From Hyperoodon ampullatus (Eukaryota > Chordata > Mammalia > Artiodactyla > Ziphiidae): a DNA stretch of 64,000 nucleotides. The stretch is from contig OX457060.1 of NCBI GenBank assembly GCA_949752795.1, positions 4,207,454 to 4,271,453 of the forward strand, in the 5' to 3' direction. The translations under genes and the position numbers were made by a program. How positions within the stretch are numbered: position 1 is the stretch's first letter; each line of letters starts with the position of its first letter. The notes under the pieces were generated by a model. It did not search any database. It was not told where the DNA came from and was given only the letters and a program-made list of their open reading frames with translations. Below, one piece after another: positions 35,550 through 47,547 of the stretch.

Positions 35550-36950
35550 AACGAGGCAGGTGATAGGGGGCTGCAGCGCGGGTCTGAAGAGAACCAACCT
35601 ACTGACGGCTGGTGGCTGGGGCTGGGCCGCTAAGAATGGGCAGACCCGGCACCCAAGGTCACTGTTCCCCTCACAGCAAGGCTACCGCAGCCAAGACGGG
35701 ACGCTACCCACGAACCAGGGTACTTTGAAGGCCCTCAGACTCAGCTTATTTCGGTTTGCGGCTCAAATTAAGCATATGTCTTACATTTTTCTCTCAGGTC
35801 CCCATTTCCAGGCCTTTTTGTTTGTTTTTTCTTTTTCGCTCCCCGCCCCTAAGAACCTTCCGTTGGCAAGACCTTCTGGTGCAGAAACCAGAAAGAAGCT
35901 CCCAGAGCAGTCGGGGCTGAACTCGGGAAGCAGTCATTTCTGCCGTAGAGTCTCCTGTGGCGCTGAGGAGGAAGGCCCAGAGTAATAAGCCAGAACAGCC
36001 GGGGAGACAAAAGCAATAAGACTCAGGGTCAAGCAGGGCGCTTCTTGCGTTCTCACTCCCTCTCCGCGGAGCCGCCTCAGCTCGCTCCACACCCAGCACA
36101 GCGCTTGATTGACAAGGGGGCCCGCCCAATCCCAGCGCGGCGCAGACGGCTTTCGCGTCAGTGGAAGGGGAGACTGAGCCTATCAGATTGGGCAGGGAGG
36201 GGGTTTCCTGCCCGCGCGGATCCGCCCACGGCCTCGCAACCAGTCGGCGCTGCAGCCCCGCCCTCCCGACACGCGCGCCCCGCCCCTCTCTTCAGAGCTA
36301 CGCGGCGGCTGAGCGGAGGCCTCGTGCCGTAACGGCCATCGCGGCGGCCGCGGCGGCGTCCCGGTGCCCTCCTCCGGTGAGCTGGGGCCACCCGGGCTCG
36401 GCAGAAGGGAGGTGAGACGGCTGTGCCGGCAGGCTGACGCACAGAACAGCCTTTCCTTGCCCCGGGAATCCACATAGCCTGTTACTTGCCGCGGTGCTTC
36501 CTCTTCCCCGGCGAAGTTAGCCCCCGGGGCGCCGTCTGCCGGCCCGGAGCTGAGCCGGAGGGGGCGGGGAGGCCGCTCGGCCGGGCCTGGGCGTTTGCCT
36601 CGGAGTTCCGCGCGACCCTCCGGCCACTGCCCCGGGCGGCGCGGCCCCGCGGCCTCCCGGTCCATCCCCGGAACGTCGGGTCGGGGTGAACGCCGCGGCC
36701 GGCCGCCCCCGCGAGGCTGGGAGGTCGAGTTTGAGGCGCGCGCCCTTCCCCGTTTCTTTTCCTCCCCAAAAGTCCTGTCGGCTGTTGTGGCGCAATCCCA
36801 GGCCGCGAAGGTAGGGACGTGGTAGTGGAGGGAAGGGGCGCGCTCACCTCCAGCCCGAGAGGAGGGGGAGGGAGCCGTTCCTTGTGCGGAGGGTGGATGT
36901 CCTCGGGATGCGCCTCCCGCCCCTCCTCCCACCCCCAGACGTTTCCCTCC
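35550..36950 (+). promoter_or_regulatory. NCK1: CpG island, inferred NCK1 promoter
   Basis: Composition changes sharply to GC- and CpG-rich, with its core at 36050-36850. There are several GC boxes (ccccgccctcc near 36256, ccccgcccctc near 36289, gggggcgggg near 36561), CCAAT motifs on both strands (ccaat at 36126-36130; attgg at 36186-36190) and no TATA box, as expected for a housekeeping promoter. It lies 5-6 kb downstream of SLC35G2 in the same orientation, the position of NCK1 in other mammals. The gene assignment rests on synteny. Open frames of up to 330 codons cross it in several phases because stop codons are rare in such sequence; they do not look like proteins. An upstream divergent non-coding transcript is plausible. 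Confidence 0.75.
36290..36376 (+). other. NCK1: Inferred NCK1 exon 1 (non-coding) and 5' splice donor
   Basis: A GCGGCGGCTGAGCGG / GCGGCGGCCGCGGCGGCG stretch ends at CCTCCG|GTGAGC, a strong donor with cleavage after 36376. A YY1-like GGCCATC motif sits at 36334-36340. NCK1 has a non-coding first exon, with the ATG in exon 2 far downstream. The 5' edge here is arbitrary, since the transcription start cannot be read from sequence. NCK1 encodes a cytoplasmic adaptor of three SH3 domains and one SH2 domain that couples tyrosine kinases to actin regulators. Confidence 0.5.
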
Positions 36951-38290
36951 TCCTCGGGAAAGCTGGGTTATTTTAATCTTATGGACCTGCTGTAGATTCG
37001 TACGCGAGTTGCTTGGGCTGTGAGCTTTTGACTTGAGTTGTAATATATTCGGTAAAAAAAGAAAATGTATCTCGATAGTTGTTTTGTAACCTTTCTTATG
37101 TGTGTCCATGAAAGTTAAATTTGCCGTAAGAAGCTCGGGAAGCTGGATTTTGTTCGGGGCTGAGAACTCTGACATTATAGATGCCTAATTAGTGTCGAAC
37201 GAATGAACTAGTCACCTGAAAATAATTCTACCCGTTAGATTTGGTGAGAAACCATGGGAGTTATGAAAGAATAAGGTTAAGGAGAAATTTCTAACCCCAT
37301 CTTGGGTGGTGAGCAAAGAAGCTAACTCAGTGTCCGGTCAGAACGGGTGTTGCAAGAGGTATCATTGCTAAAAATCTTACTTTGGTAGATTTATGAAAGA
37401 CCAACTGTACAATTTATTAAGCACTTGGAAAGCACTGTGCCTAAAGTCTCAACCTTCAGCGAGTTCACAGAGTCAATGGGGAAATAATCCAAGAAGGTTT
37501 TGTTTGGTAATTGTCAATAAGGTTCGGCTCTTAAACAGGCATCCCATTCAAAGTTTGATAGAAACTCAAGAACTATGCATTGGTTGATTAATATTAGTTT
37601 TATTTCATCTTGATCACAAACTTTGGGATTTTCTTCTTTGGAAAATTGTCATCTGTGAACAGTTTGCAGAATGTTCAAGATTTCTCAGCTGTGCTTGTTC
37701 ATGTATTAAATTTTAAATTGTTAGCTCTGTTTTTCTAAGCATTATCTTTAGTCCAGATGTTACCAGTGCTTTCAGGTCCATGTAAATAAAGCTTCGAACA
37801 TTTTGTTAGATATTGAATGATGCTTTATGCCACTGGGTTCGTTTTTCTTCTGAACCTTTGAAAACTTTCCTGCCAAAACTCAAGGTAGATTTGATGTGAT
37901 TATTGTTATAAATCACATGTCAGGAAGAATTGATAAATACAGTTGCAGTCCATTTTTTTCCTCTTATAGTTTAATAATTTTTACAATTTACTCACCTTTA
38001 TAATATGGAAAAATACCAAATGTTGTCTACCTACACCAGAAGACTAAATGATTATTTAGTTACTTGGTCAATAAGTAGAATTGGAGGAAACTCTTGAAAT
38101 TACTAAGCATTTAACAAATTCTCCGTGAATACTTTGCTGTGCTGTTTTAGGAAGACAGCTGACAGGGCCACAAATGACATTTAAAGATTATTTAATAAGG
38201 CAACAATTCTGTTTGGATGCTCACTTTATTTGAAAGATAGAATTTATAGTCTTCCCTTCAAAACTGATTCCATATGCTGACTTTGTTTTG
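36951..38290. other. Intron, nothing recognised
   Basis: Unique-looking AT-rich intronic sequence downstream of the CpG island. It may carry regulatory elements, but none is identifiable by eye. Confidence 0.35.
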
Positions 38291-38299
38291 GTGATTTTA

Positions 38300-38900
38300 T
38301 CATGCCTTAAATTACCCAGACATAAACCTTGGTTTTGTCTTTGACTTCCTCTATCCACATAACTTAACGTTGACCAGTTTTTGTCAACCATTTTCTGAAA
38401 TTTCTTTCAGATATCTGTTCCTTCCCACTAGCTTTTAACTGGGTTTTCTGCCTGTCTTTTCTCCCTACTCAGTATGTCCTGCCTTCTGCCTGTTCTTAAA
38501 ATAATGCTTCCAACGCCCTCACTGTTAAACCAGCAATAGTTCCCTGTTATTTACAGAGTATAGTTCAGAATTCCCAGCCTTCTAACAATCTGCTGAAAAC
38601 CTGTTTTTTCTAATGATGGCACTAATTCTCTATAGGAGCTGTCCACCCTAACCAACCCAATCTCTTGTTCTCATTTAGACTTTGTATTTTTCTACCTTGG
38701 TATCTGTTGAGACTTTGCCTATGTATAGCCTGCGTTCTTTAAAAGGAATTTTCCTCCTTAAATTAAGTGGCAAATGAAGGCAAATTTTGTTGAAGTTTCA
38801 TTTTTGGTCCTTTAGTGCAACCTTCCAGATCTTTCTGTTCTCTGTGTTGTTACTTTCCTCTGAACGCACTGCCCTTACTGTTTTATCATTCCTTTGGTTT
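38300..38900 (+). repeat. L2 LINE, sense, diverged
   Basis: 'ttaaattacccagacataaa', 'ttttgtctttgacttcctct', 'aatagttccctgttatttac', 'agagtatagttcagaattcc' follow L2 order with indels. Confidence 0.55.
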
Positions 38901-38984
38901 TTAATCTTATGTGGACTTGTATCATAATACTATGGAACAATATTGTGGGAACGTTGGAATCCAACCTTCTGTCTTATAGATAGG

Positions 38985-39090
38985 GAAAATGTAATCCATA
39001 CAGCCTAACTGCACTAAAATTCACCTAGTGATGGTGGCAGAGCTGAGACTCAAACCTTGATTTCCTGCTTGACTTCCTAACTCAAGTTGT
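38985..39090 (-). repeat. MIR fragment, antisense
   Basis: 'agatagggaaaatgtaatcc', 'gatggtggcagagctgagac', 'tcaaaccttgatttcctgct' match the middle of an antisense MIR. Confidence 0.5.
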
Positions 39091-40478
39091 ATATATTAAA
39101 AAAAATATATTGTCTATTCTATGAAACTATACTTCTTTTCATCTCTCGCAATGTCATTTTGTATTGTTTGCTTCACATTACTTTGCATTTTGTGTCTTAA
39201 TGCCTTCTCATATAGATTCAAAACTTCTGTATGAGGGCAGGGGAACCTTCATGACTTGCATTGTTTGAATCATTGAAACAGTGATTTAAAGTCTACATAG
39301 AGACTTCTAGCTTGTTGGATGTATTAACAGCTTTAACAAAAATAATACTGTCATGTCCACTGTTGAGTCCTATGACTCACTAAAAATGAATCTCTTAGAA
39401 GTTTCACTGTTAGATTTTAGTTTGTTTGATTCTCTTGATAAAAGAGACAATCTTTGGGATCCTTGAAAGTAGATGTGAACAATGACTTATTAGGTGACTA
39501 AGTTTATTGACCTAACTAAATGTTCTTTTTCTCTTTTTGATAGAACAGTAACACTTTTACATTTTGCTATTTTGTCGTTTTGTTCATCTGTCAAGAACCA
39601 GATTATTGAGCAATCTGCTTATTGAGCAAAACATTCTGTAAACCATTTGTTCCATTTGGGGAGTTAGAGAGCTTTTATATATTTGTTCTTCACGTTTTTT
39701 TCCCTCTTAACTTTAAAGTTTCTGTTAATACCAGCAGCATAGGGTTTCCTTGGTATTTTTATTACATTGATGTAGCAAGAGTTGAATGGTATAAGACAGC
39801 ACAGAAAACTATCAGGTGAAATATCTCTGGAGGGTATGCTGTACTTTTTTGGCCTGAAACAAATTAGAAACTATTTTTGTTTTATTGTTTGGTTGTTTAT
39901 AATGGCTTATTCTTATTTGTTTAAATAATTATCTGCTAAAATAAACTGTGGAAACACTGATTCTCTTGTTCTTTTTTCCTGAAATTGTACCTAAGGAGTG
40001 CTGAATTGGAGCACTCCTTAAGTATGGTATGAATAATTTCTGCTTTTGTTCAAACAGACCAGTTGAATAAAGCAGTGAGAGTATGGCTTGGAGAGATCTT
40101 TTAAAAAACGGGTGCATTGAAAAAGTTTTTTTTTTTTGTTTTTTGTTTTTTTTTTTTTTTTTAATGAATCAGCCTTCCCAAACTTTCAGTACATGCATGC
40201 TTCAAAATCATGTTGCATTTGGATCAATTCAAATAATAAATATAACAAAGAATTTAATGTTCCCTGTATTTTTTGAGTATTCCAGCTATATTGTAGAAAC
40301 ATTTTATTAATTAAACAAGGCACTGGAAAGGTTTTTGGAAATGCTTGATCACTTCCAGATACTATATGTTTTTAAGCAACATTTTTATTTTTAGAAACAT
40401 TTAGAATACTTCCTGTACAACCTCCTCCACCCCCCCACCCCCCAACCCCAAATTTTTGCTGACCTAGGAAGTCAGATT
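39091..40478. other. Intron with T-runs and one short hairpin
   Basis: No gene. T-runs lie near 40126-40137 and 40148-40162. A perfect 11-bp inverted repeat with a 7-base loop is at 39992-40020 (TAAGGAGTGCT ... AGCACTCCTTA). Confidence 0.45.
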
Positions 40479-40534
40479 TTGGGTTGGCTAAAAAGTTTGG
40501 AAAAACCCGAATGAACTTTGTGGCCAACCCAAAT
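40479..40534. mobile_element. Palindromic mariner-type MITE, internally deleted
   Basis: Left arm 'tttgggttggctaaaaagtt' is mirrored by the right arm, whose complement reads 'tttgggttggccacaaagtt' and then 'cattcgggttttt'. This is the terminal-inverted-repeat MITE seen widely in ruminant and cetacean genomes. The left arm loses its inner part. A TA target duplication was not clear. Confidence 0.75.
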
Positions 40535-40574
40535 ACTTTAGTTTTTCTATATTTTTTTACATTTATTTTTACAT

Positions 40575-40745
40575 ATTCTTAGAAAGCCCTATAAAGCCTT
40601 CCATGATTTGGCTTTTGCCAGCTTCTAGCTGCATTTCTTGCCATTATCTTTTTCCATTAGGCTGCTCTTTGGGCCTTGAATAGCCAAGCTCTTTTTTGCC
40701 TTGGAGCCTGTGAACATGCTCTTCCCTCTGGCAGATGGCTTCTTT
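40575..40745 (+). repeat. L2 LINE fragment, sense
   Basis: 'aagccttccatgatttggct', 'cttttttgccttggagcctg', 'tgaacatgctcttccctctg' are L2 text. Confidence 0.65.
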
Positions 40746-40859
40746 GGGTTAATAAGTATTAAGTTTGGCTGCTAGTAACAGAAAGACACCGAATAATAAT
40801 TTCTGTCCCACACCAGAGAAATCCAGAATTTACATGACACTCATTTATTAAGTGTTATT

Positions 40860-41562
40860 TCCAGTTTTTTTCCTATTATAAATAACTTTGAAATAAAGAT
40901 CTTTGTATATAAGACCTTAGAAAATTTTCCTTTTGATTAATTTCTATTGTGGGGTCCAATTGAAAGTTCCATTAATTTCTTTAAAAACTTGTTTAGAGAA
41001 AGTATCATTATGTTTTTTAAAATTGCAAAGTGGCCAAATTTCAGTGTATCCCAAATGAATTTTTCCAATTGTAGACATAGGCCCATTACCCAGATCAAGG
41101 TAAAGAACGTTCCTAGTGCTTCAGAAGGCTCTCTCATGGGTCCTCCCAATCTGTATCTCCTCCCCGCCGTCCATCCCCCCGCCCCCGCAAAGTAATCACC
41201 ATTTTGACCTATATCACCATAGGTTATTTTTGCCTGTTCTTGAACTTAATATAAGTGGAACCGTACAGTATATACTTTTGTGAATGGCTGCTTTTACTTA
41301 ACATTGTGTTTGTGAGACTCACCCATGATGTTGGGTACAGCAGTAGTTGGTCTTTTTCACTGACGGCAGTATTTTGTTGGATGAATATATACATTAAAAA
41401 AAAATTCACCATTAATGGATGTTTGATATACTTCATTTTTTTTAGCTGTTGTGAATGAAGCAGCTATGAACATTTACTTACAAGTCTTTTAGTGGACATA
41501 CACCCTCATTTCTTTTGAGTATATATACGTGGGAGTAGAATTGCTCTGTTTTTGTCTACCAG
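40860..41562 (-). repeat. Old L1 3' region, antisense
   Basis: 'tataagtggaaccgtacagt', 'gtgaatggctgcttttactt', 'gtgtttgtgagactcaccca', 'gaagcagctatgaacattta' are antisense ORF2 end and 3' UTR text of old L1. A SINE inserts at 41563. Confidence 0.65.
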
Positions 41563-41912
41563 TTTTTTTTTTTTTTCTTCAATTTTTTGGCTGCATTGGG
41601 TCTTCATTGCTGCGTGCATGCTTTCTCTAGTTGCAGCAAGCGGAGGCTACTCTTCATTGTGGTGTGCGGGCTTCTCATTGTGGTGGCTTCTCTCTTTGCG
41701 GAGCACTGGCTCTAGGTACGTGGGCTTCAGTAGTTGCAGCATGTGGACTCAGTAGTTGTGGCACGCGGGCTCTAGAGTGCAGGCTTAGTAGTTGTGGTGC
41801 ACGGGCTTAGTTGCTCTGCGGCATGTGGGATCTTCCTGGACCAGGGCTCGAACCCATGTCCCCTGCATTGGCAGGTGGATTCTTAACCACTGCACTACCA
41901 GGGAAGTCCCTT
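41563..41912 (-). mobile_element. CHR-type SINE, long form, antisense
   Basis: T-rich tail then 'ggctgcattgggtcttcatt' through 'actaccagggaagtcccttt'. TCTACCAG flanks it (41555-41562 and 41913-41920), and the following T-run may extend the duplication. Confidence 0.88.
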
Positions 41913-42149
41913 TCTACCAGTTTTTGAACCTGATTGAACCAGTTCTCTGGCTGGTCCATAGTAGTTTCCTGGGATTTCTCCCTTTACCATAAAGCTAGTG
42001 ATTCCCTTTGCCTTAACTCTCTTATTTCCTGTGAATCATGTAATTCTTTAAAAAAAATTTTTTTTTTATTGTTTTGACGCCTTCTTTTGATGGGGTATAT
42101 CCCACAGTAGATTACTGTGAAAAGTTGAGATCTGTGTTAATAAAACCCC

Positions 42150-42178
42150 CTTTATTTATTTATTTATTTATTTATTTT
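42150..42178. repeat. (TTTA)n microsatellite
   Basis: About seven uninterrupted TTTA units. Confidence 0.9.
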
Positions 42179-42179
42179 T

Positions 42180-43320
42180 GGTCTTCCCACTGATTTGGTT
42201 GGTTGGGTAAGGAGTTGTAGGTTGGAAATAATTTCCCTTCTGAATTCTGAAGGCATCTTTCCATTGTTTTCTAGATTGTGGCCCATTTAAGAATTCTGAA
42301 GACATTCTGATTCCTGATCCTGTTTTTTGCCTTTCTGGAATTTTGTAAATTTCATGAGGCTGTGACTTGGCATACATCTATTTTTGTGTGTTTCCTTAGG
42401 TATTATTCGTTGTGTCCTCCAAATCTGCCAAATTATGTTCATCAGTCCTGGGAAATATTCTTGAATTTTTTTATTGATGGTTGGATTAATCTGCTAGGGC
42501 TGCCATAACAAAGTACCATAGACTGTGTGGTTTAAAGAACAGATACTAATTTTCTCACAGTTTTGGAGGCTAGAAGTCCAAGATCAAGGCACCGTCAGGG
42601 TTGGTTTCTGATGAGTTCTCTTCTTGGCTTGTAGACAGCTGCCTTCTCAGTGTGTCCTTACAAGGCCTTCCATGGAGAGAACTGTGTCTTTCCTCCTCTT
42701 ATTTTGAGGATACCAATCCTGTTGGATTAGGGCCCCACCCTTATGACCTCATTTAACCATAACTACCTCCTGAAGGCCGTATCTCCAAATACCGTCACAC
42801 TGGGGGCTAGGGCTTCAACATATAAATTTTGAGGGGACACAGTTGAGTCCATTACAGTGGTTTACTCTCCTCCCTTTTGTATCTCTCTCTGTGAAACTTC
42901 TGTTCTTTGTTTGGATCTCTTAGACTAGTCCTCTGATACTCGCTTTTTCTCTTACTTTTCACTCCTAGTCTTTTGGCTCTATTTTATATGAGAGGCTTTC
43001 TTAACTTTATTTCCTAAGCCTTCTGTTGAATTTTTCATCTTTTGCTGTGAAGATTTTGATTTCCCAGGAGTTCTTTTTGTTCTCTTAAAGATTCTCTTTT
43101 ATAGAGAGCATCTTGTGCTTCTGTCATGGATGCATTGTCTTCTCTAATTTCTGAGGCTATAAATAGCTTTTTTTAAAACATTTTTTTTTGCAGCCTGTGT
43201 TCCTTCTAAATTGGTCTCCAGCTTTTATGTTGGAGGCTTACTTCAGGTGTCAGTAATGGATTCTTGGATGTTATCTAGTGAGTGAAAGTCTGAATTGATG
43301 GGGACCTGAAGACTTTGAAT
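42180..43320 (-). repeat. Old L1 5' region, antisense, split by an LTR
   Basis: Pieces at 42180-42481 and 42860-43320 read 'attgtggcccatttaagaat', 'caaatctgccaaattatgtt' and, after the LTR, 'gattttgatttcccaggagt', 'tctcttttatagagagcatc'. This resembles the antisense 5' part of old L1/HAL1. Diverged, moderate support. Confidence 0.5.
42482..42858 (-). repeat. MaLR-type LTR, antisense
   Basis: 'attaatctgctagggctgcc', 'ttctcacagttttggaggct', 'ggattagggccccaccctta' and 'gacacagttgagtccattac'. It interrupts the older L1 sequence; a 4-of-5-bp flank match (atggt/gtggt) fits an LTR target duplication. Confidence 0.7.
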
Positions 43321-43554
43321 TTCATTGCATGGTGGCCCAAGTGAGCCATTTTTTGAGAAAACCCTGATTGATGTGCAGGAGGTGTTTTCCTCTTGGGTCA
43401 GGTTCATGAAGGAAAACTCAAATCTGCTTGAGGTCTGAAAGTTTGGCCACCAGTTTTTTTGGTTTGAGGGATTGGACTTCTCATTCCCCTACTTTTGGTA
43501 GGGTATGCAGATCTTTAATTATATCTGGTGAGCCCTAGTTCAGAGTGGAGTAAC

Positions 43555-43690
43555 CAATCAATCAGAATGATTTTACATTTTTAAAGGGTTGTAAAAAAAT
43601 AATATGTGGCAGAGACTGTGTGGCCCGTAAAGACTAAAACATTTACTATCTGGCCCTTTACAGAAAAGGTTTGCCTACCTTGTTCTGGTT
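43555..43690. repeat. hAT-Charlie-type MITE fragment
   Basis: 'agagactgtgtggcccgtaa', 'agactaaaacatttactatc', 'tggccctttacagaaaaggt', 'ttgcctacct' is the terminal part of a common hAT-Charlie element. Confidence 0.6.
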
Positions 43691-44137
43691 GTAATGGTTC
43701 TGATTTCCTTTAATAAAGCTTCTAGACTACTACTACTTTTACTCCCACTCAGGCTTCAGTTTACAATCTTGGAACTTCCTGAAGCTATTTGTTTTAATTT
43801 AGTTTAGTGCATATCATGGAAGTTATGACTAAGAATTGGTAGGATATACTCTATTATCAGAGATGTGAGATTTTTTAATGTAAAATCTCAAGAAGTAGGA
43901 AAAGCAAAATACTGAAGGAATAAATCACAACGCATAATGAGTGTACGTGTGCATTGTTCTTTTTCTTGTCATCTAAGTCTATAACATAAGTGCGTATACT
44001 TTGAAGAATGGGGAAAGGGGCATTGAGAACAGGCCCAAGTCATGTTTTAAATGAGCAGTTTTCATCAGCTCTCTCTGTAGTTGGTAAATCATAACTGGCA
44101 GAATAAATTGGCTCCAGACAAGAAGCTGTTCCAGGCA

Positions 44138-44194
44138 GTAATATACATATACATATATATGTGTAAGTGTGCGTATATATGTGTGTGTGTGTGG
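44138..44194. repeat. (TA/TG)n microsatellite
   Basis: Imperfect 'atacatatacatatatatgt' followed by a TG-rich run. Confidence 0.85.
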
Positions 44195-44519
44195 TTGTAT
44201 TTGTCCACCTGATATCAGTCAGAAACGAGAGAGAGAATTAACGTAAGCCACGTGGCAGGGTGGGAGAAACAGGAATTGCATTGTTATAGGAAATAAACTA
44301 CATAGGTAAAGAGAATGGAAGAAGCAATGAAATTTGGAAGCTGAAAAGCAACAGCCCGATAGAAACATTTTAGTAGATTTAAAAATGTTCAATCCTAAAC
44401 TGGCAGTAGGAAAAATGGAAAAGAATCCTCAGGTTCAGGAATTGGCAGCATCAGGTATTCTTGTGGAAGAGGGGCTGAGAGTGGTGCTAAAAATAGAAGG
44501 ATAGCTTGAAAGTCTGTTT

Positions 44520-44995
44520 AAGAAGCCAGCTCAGTTAATCATAATAGCAAAAAAGTAGAAACGGCCCAGATGTCCATCAACTAATAGTGGGTAAATAAAA
44601 TGCATATTGCGATAAACAGCAATGAAGTACTCATACGTGTTATAACATGAATGAACCTTGACAGTATGCTTATGTGAAAGAAGCCAGTCACAAAAGACCA
44701 CATATTGTATGATTTTATTTGTATGAAATGTCCAGAAAATACAAATCTATAGAGATAGGGAGTAAATTAGTGGTTGCCTAGGGCTGGGAATAGGGGAGAT
44801 TAGAGGGAAATGGGAAATGACTGCTCAAGGGTACGGGTTTCTTTTTTGGTGTGATGAAAATGTTCTAAAATTGATTGTGATGATGGTTGCACGACAGTGT
44901 ACTAAAAATCATTGAATCGTATGCTTTAAATTGATCACTTGTGTAGAATTTGAGTTATATCTCAGTAAGCTATTACAAAAAAACAACAAAAAGGC
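44520..44995 (+). repeat. L1 3' end, sense
   Basis: 'aacggcccagatgtccatca', 'ggttgcctagggctgggaat', 'gatgatggttgcacgacagt' and 'gagttatatctcagtaagct' are the classic end of an L1 3' UTR, finishing in an A-rich tail. Confidence 0.8.
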
Positions 44996-45834
44996 AGCAT
45001 GAGCCTGGATCTCTTTGTCAATTTGTGTAGCTAAGTGACTGCCCTCTTTACTGCGGCAGCAGAAGACTGAAGATTTATCCTCTGCAGCGGATAAAATACA
45101 GCGTCTCTAAGAGCGGGGTAGATACTAATGTAATCGAAGACCAGTTATCTTACAGTAAACACCTGGATTAACTGAATGTGCTCAGTGTTAGAACCCTTAT
45201 TGAGGTCCCTTCTCCTCTTGGGGTCCCAGAATCCTGACCATCAAGTAGAAACTTAGAGGATGATTCTCTTAGTAGAACCAAGGAGAAAAACTCTGAAGTT
45301 ACTCACAATCAGTTTTTAGGGCCCTAGTTTTAAATATGAACAAGACAGTCAAGGATCACCAGGTTCATGAGGAAAGCTTTTAATATAAGAGACCAAAACA
45401 AATAGAAAAAAAGAATTTGGAGCAATAAGAACTAAAAAAAGAGCTCTTGAAAATTAGAGGGTAACAGTAAGAAGAAAATAAAAGAATGGAAGTTAACGTA
45501 GAGGAGACCTTGCATAAAGTAGAGGAAAAGATGGAAAACAGGTAAAAAAATATATGTAATTCAAAGGTCAGTCCAGGAGATCAACTTCTAAGCAACAGAA
45601 GTGTTGGTAAGAGAGAACAGAAAAAAGAGTGGAAAAGAAATAACAGTGAAATATTCAAGAAAAATACCCGAAGTTGAGGAATATCATTTTGCATGTTAAG
45701 AAGCCTTCTGGGTTCTCAAGGAAAATGGATGAAAACAGATAAATGTGCTTTGAATTAGGGTCTAGTCAGGAAAATGGAGACCATACTACTTATAACAGAA
45801 TTGTATAATATAAAGAATTGTTTAGCCAGATGTT
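44996..45834. other. Intron, nothing firmly recognised
   Basis: Part (45190-45700) is A/G-rich and may be diverged old L1/HAL1, but I cannot place it. Confidence 0.3.
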
Positions 45835-46255
45835 ATGGGTTGAGTTGTGTCCCTGCAAAAAGATATGTTGAAGCCCTAACCTGTGGTACCTTAGAATGTG
45901 ACCTTGTTTGGAAATAGAGTCTTTTCAGAGGTAATCAAGTTAAAGTAAGGGCATTAGAGTGTCCCTTAAGCCATTGTGACTGGTGTTCTTTAAAAACAGT
46001 AAGGAAATTTAGACAAATTTGGACACAGGCATGCACAGAGGGAAGATGGCCTTGTACAAGCCAAGGAATGCCTGAGACTACCAGAAGCTAGGAGAGAGGC
46101 CTGGAACAGATCCTAACTAATACCTTCAGACAGAGCATGGCCAATACTTTGATTTCAGACTTGTGGCCTCTAGAACTGTGAGATGGATTTCTGTTCTAAG
46201 CCAACCCAGTTTGTGTTACTTTGTTATAGCAGCCCTCAGAACCTATAATAGACTA
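45835..46255 (+). repeat. MaLR-type LTR, sense
   Basis: 'tgttatgggttgagttgtgt', 'ttgaagccctaacctgtggt', 'gtgaccttgtttggaaatag' through 'gcctctagaactgtgagatg' and 'ccctcagaacctataataga'. It is a near-complete LTR; no internal region was seen. Confidence 0.75.
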
Positions 46256-46819
46256 GGTAATTGGAGAATTGAAAAGGCAATAAGGCAACTCTCAGGTATC
46301 ACAAAGATAATTAACTATAGGAAGTAATTAGCCCCTAGGGTTGGGAGAACAAAGAGAAGAGATTGGAATTATTGGAATTTAGAAGCTTGAAGAGTGGCCC
46401 TGAGGAACTGGAACTCAAACTTCTGAGGAGTTGCTGCCTGCTCAGGAAGTATAAGTATTTTAGGAGACTTGATAAGGCTGGTCTGGGAATGGCAGGAAAA
46501 ACACAAAAGCAAGCAAAAAGTTGCTAACTGAAACCAATTGCTGATGCTGGAACCATTGCTGTTTCCAGATTGAAGGTTGACAGTTGATACTGAGCTGAAG
46601 GAGTATCTCCCTGTTCCCTCCTTCAATCTTCCAGTGTCTTTCTAGTGTCCCTTTTAGGCAGAGTCTAACAGGAAGCCAGCTAGCAAAGAACTGTGATTTG
46701 CAGGGTTCCAGCCCCTCAGCATTACAAAGCAGAGTAGAGAAGAGTAGGTTTGAAGTCTAGGACAGTAGCTTAATAACCAGTACACACAGACACCGAGATA
46801 TTTCATTGTGAAATTTTGG

Positions 46820-47145
46820 AATACATGGGACTCTAAGCTTCCGGAGGGGGAGAAAGATCTGTAAGCTTCTGGAGGGGGAGAAATGGGTCCCTCGACTTCA
46901 GAGATTGAGTATTCTCAACTGCAACCTCACAAGCCAGAAGACAGTGAGCAAGGCCCTCAAATTCTGAGGGAAAATGATTTCCAAGCTAGATTTCTTTACC
47001 CATCCAAATTATTAAGTACAAGTATAGAATGTAGGCATTTTAAGACGTGTAAGGTCTCCAAAAATTTCTCTTCCTCACTTCCTTCTCAGAAAGCTATTGC
47101 GTGATTTGCTCCACCTACCAAAAGGAAGGAGTAAACTTCAGTGAA
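46820..47145. repeat. Possible old L1/HAL1 fragment
   Basis: 'ttctgagggaaaatgatttc', 'aagctagatttctttaccca', 'gcattttaagacgtgtaagg' resembles an internal old L1/HAL1 segment. The short frame here is not a gene. Confidence 0.4.
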
Positions 47146-47547
47146 AGAGGAAGGTGAGCATTATAGGAGACAGGAAATCAAATTCTAGAGGGACAAGGGA
47201 TTCCTAAGGTGATAAAGAGAATTCCCTTAATGCTAACTGATTATCAGATGAAAGAGCAGTAAGTCTGGATTTGAACAGGTGAGGCGGCCCTGGTAGTTTT
47301 ATGACAATGAAACTAATAAAACACTTTATGTCTGTATCTCTTAATTAGGCAGTTGGCAAAGAGTTTGAAGTTGAATTAGTGATGTCTTTTGTTTGCTTAG
47401 CTTTTTATATTGGAGTTTAGAGCTTCATTCTGGAATTACTTCTCTCTTGTACTGTCCCTTAGGTGATCTTGTTTAAGCCTATGATTTTAAATAGTATTGA
47501 TACGTGGCTGACCTCTTGCTCAGGCAAGACCTCTGCTCTGAGCTCGA

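Noticed and set aside
36183..37175. 330-codon open frame on the minus strand across the CpG island, plus several overlapping frames on both strands
   Set aside because: GC-rich sequence has few stop codons. The translations are low-complexity Pro/Arg/Gly/Ala, several phases are open at once, and no family motif is present.
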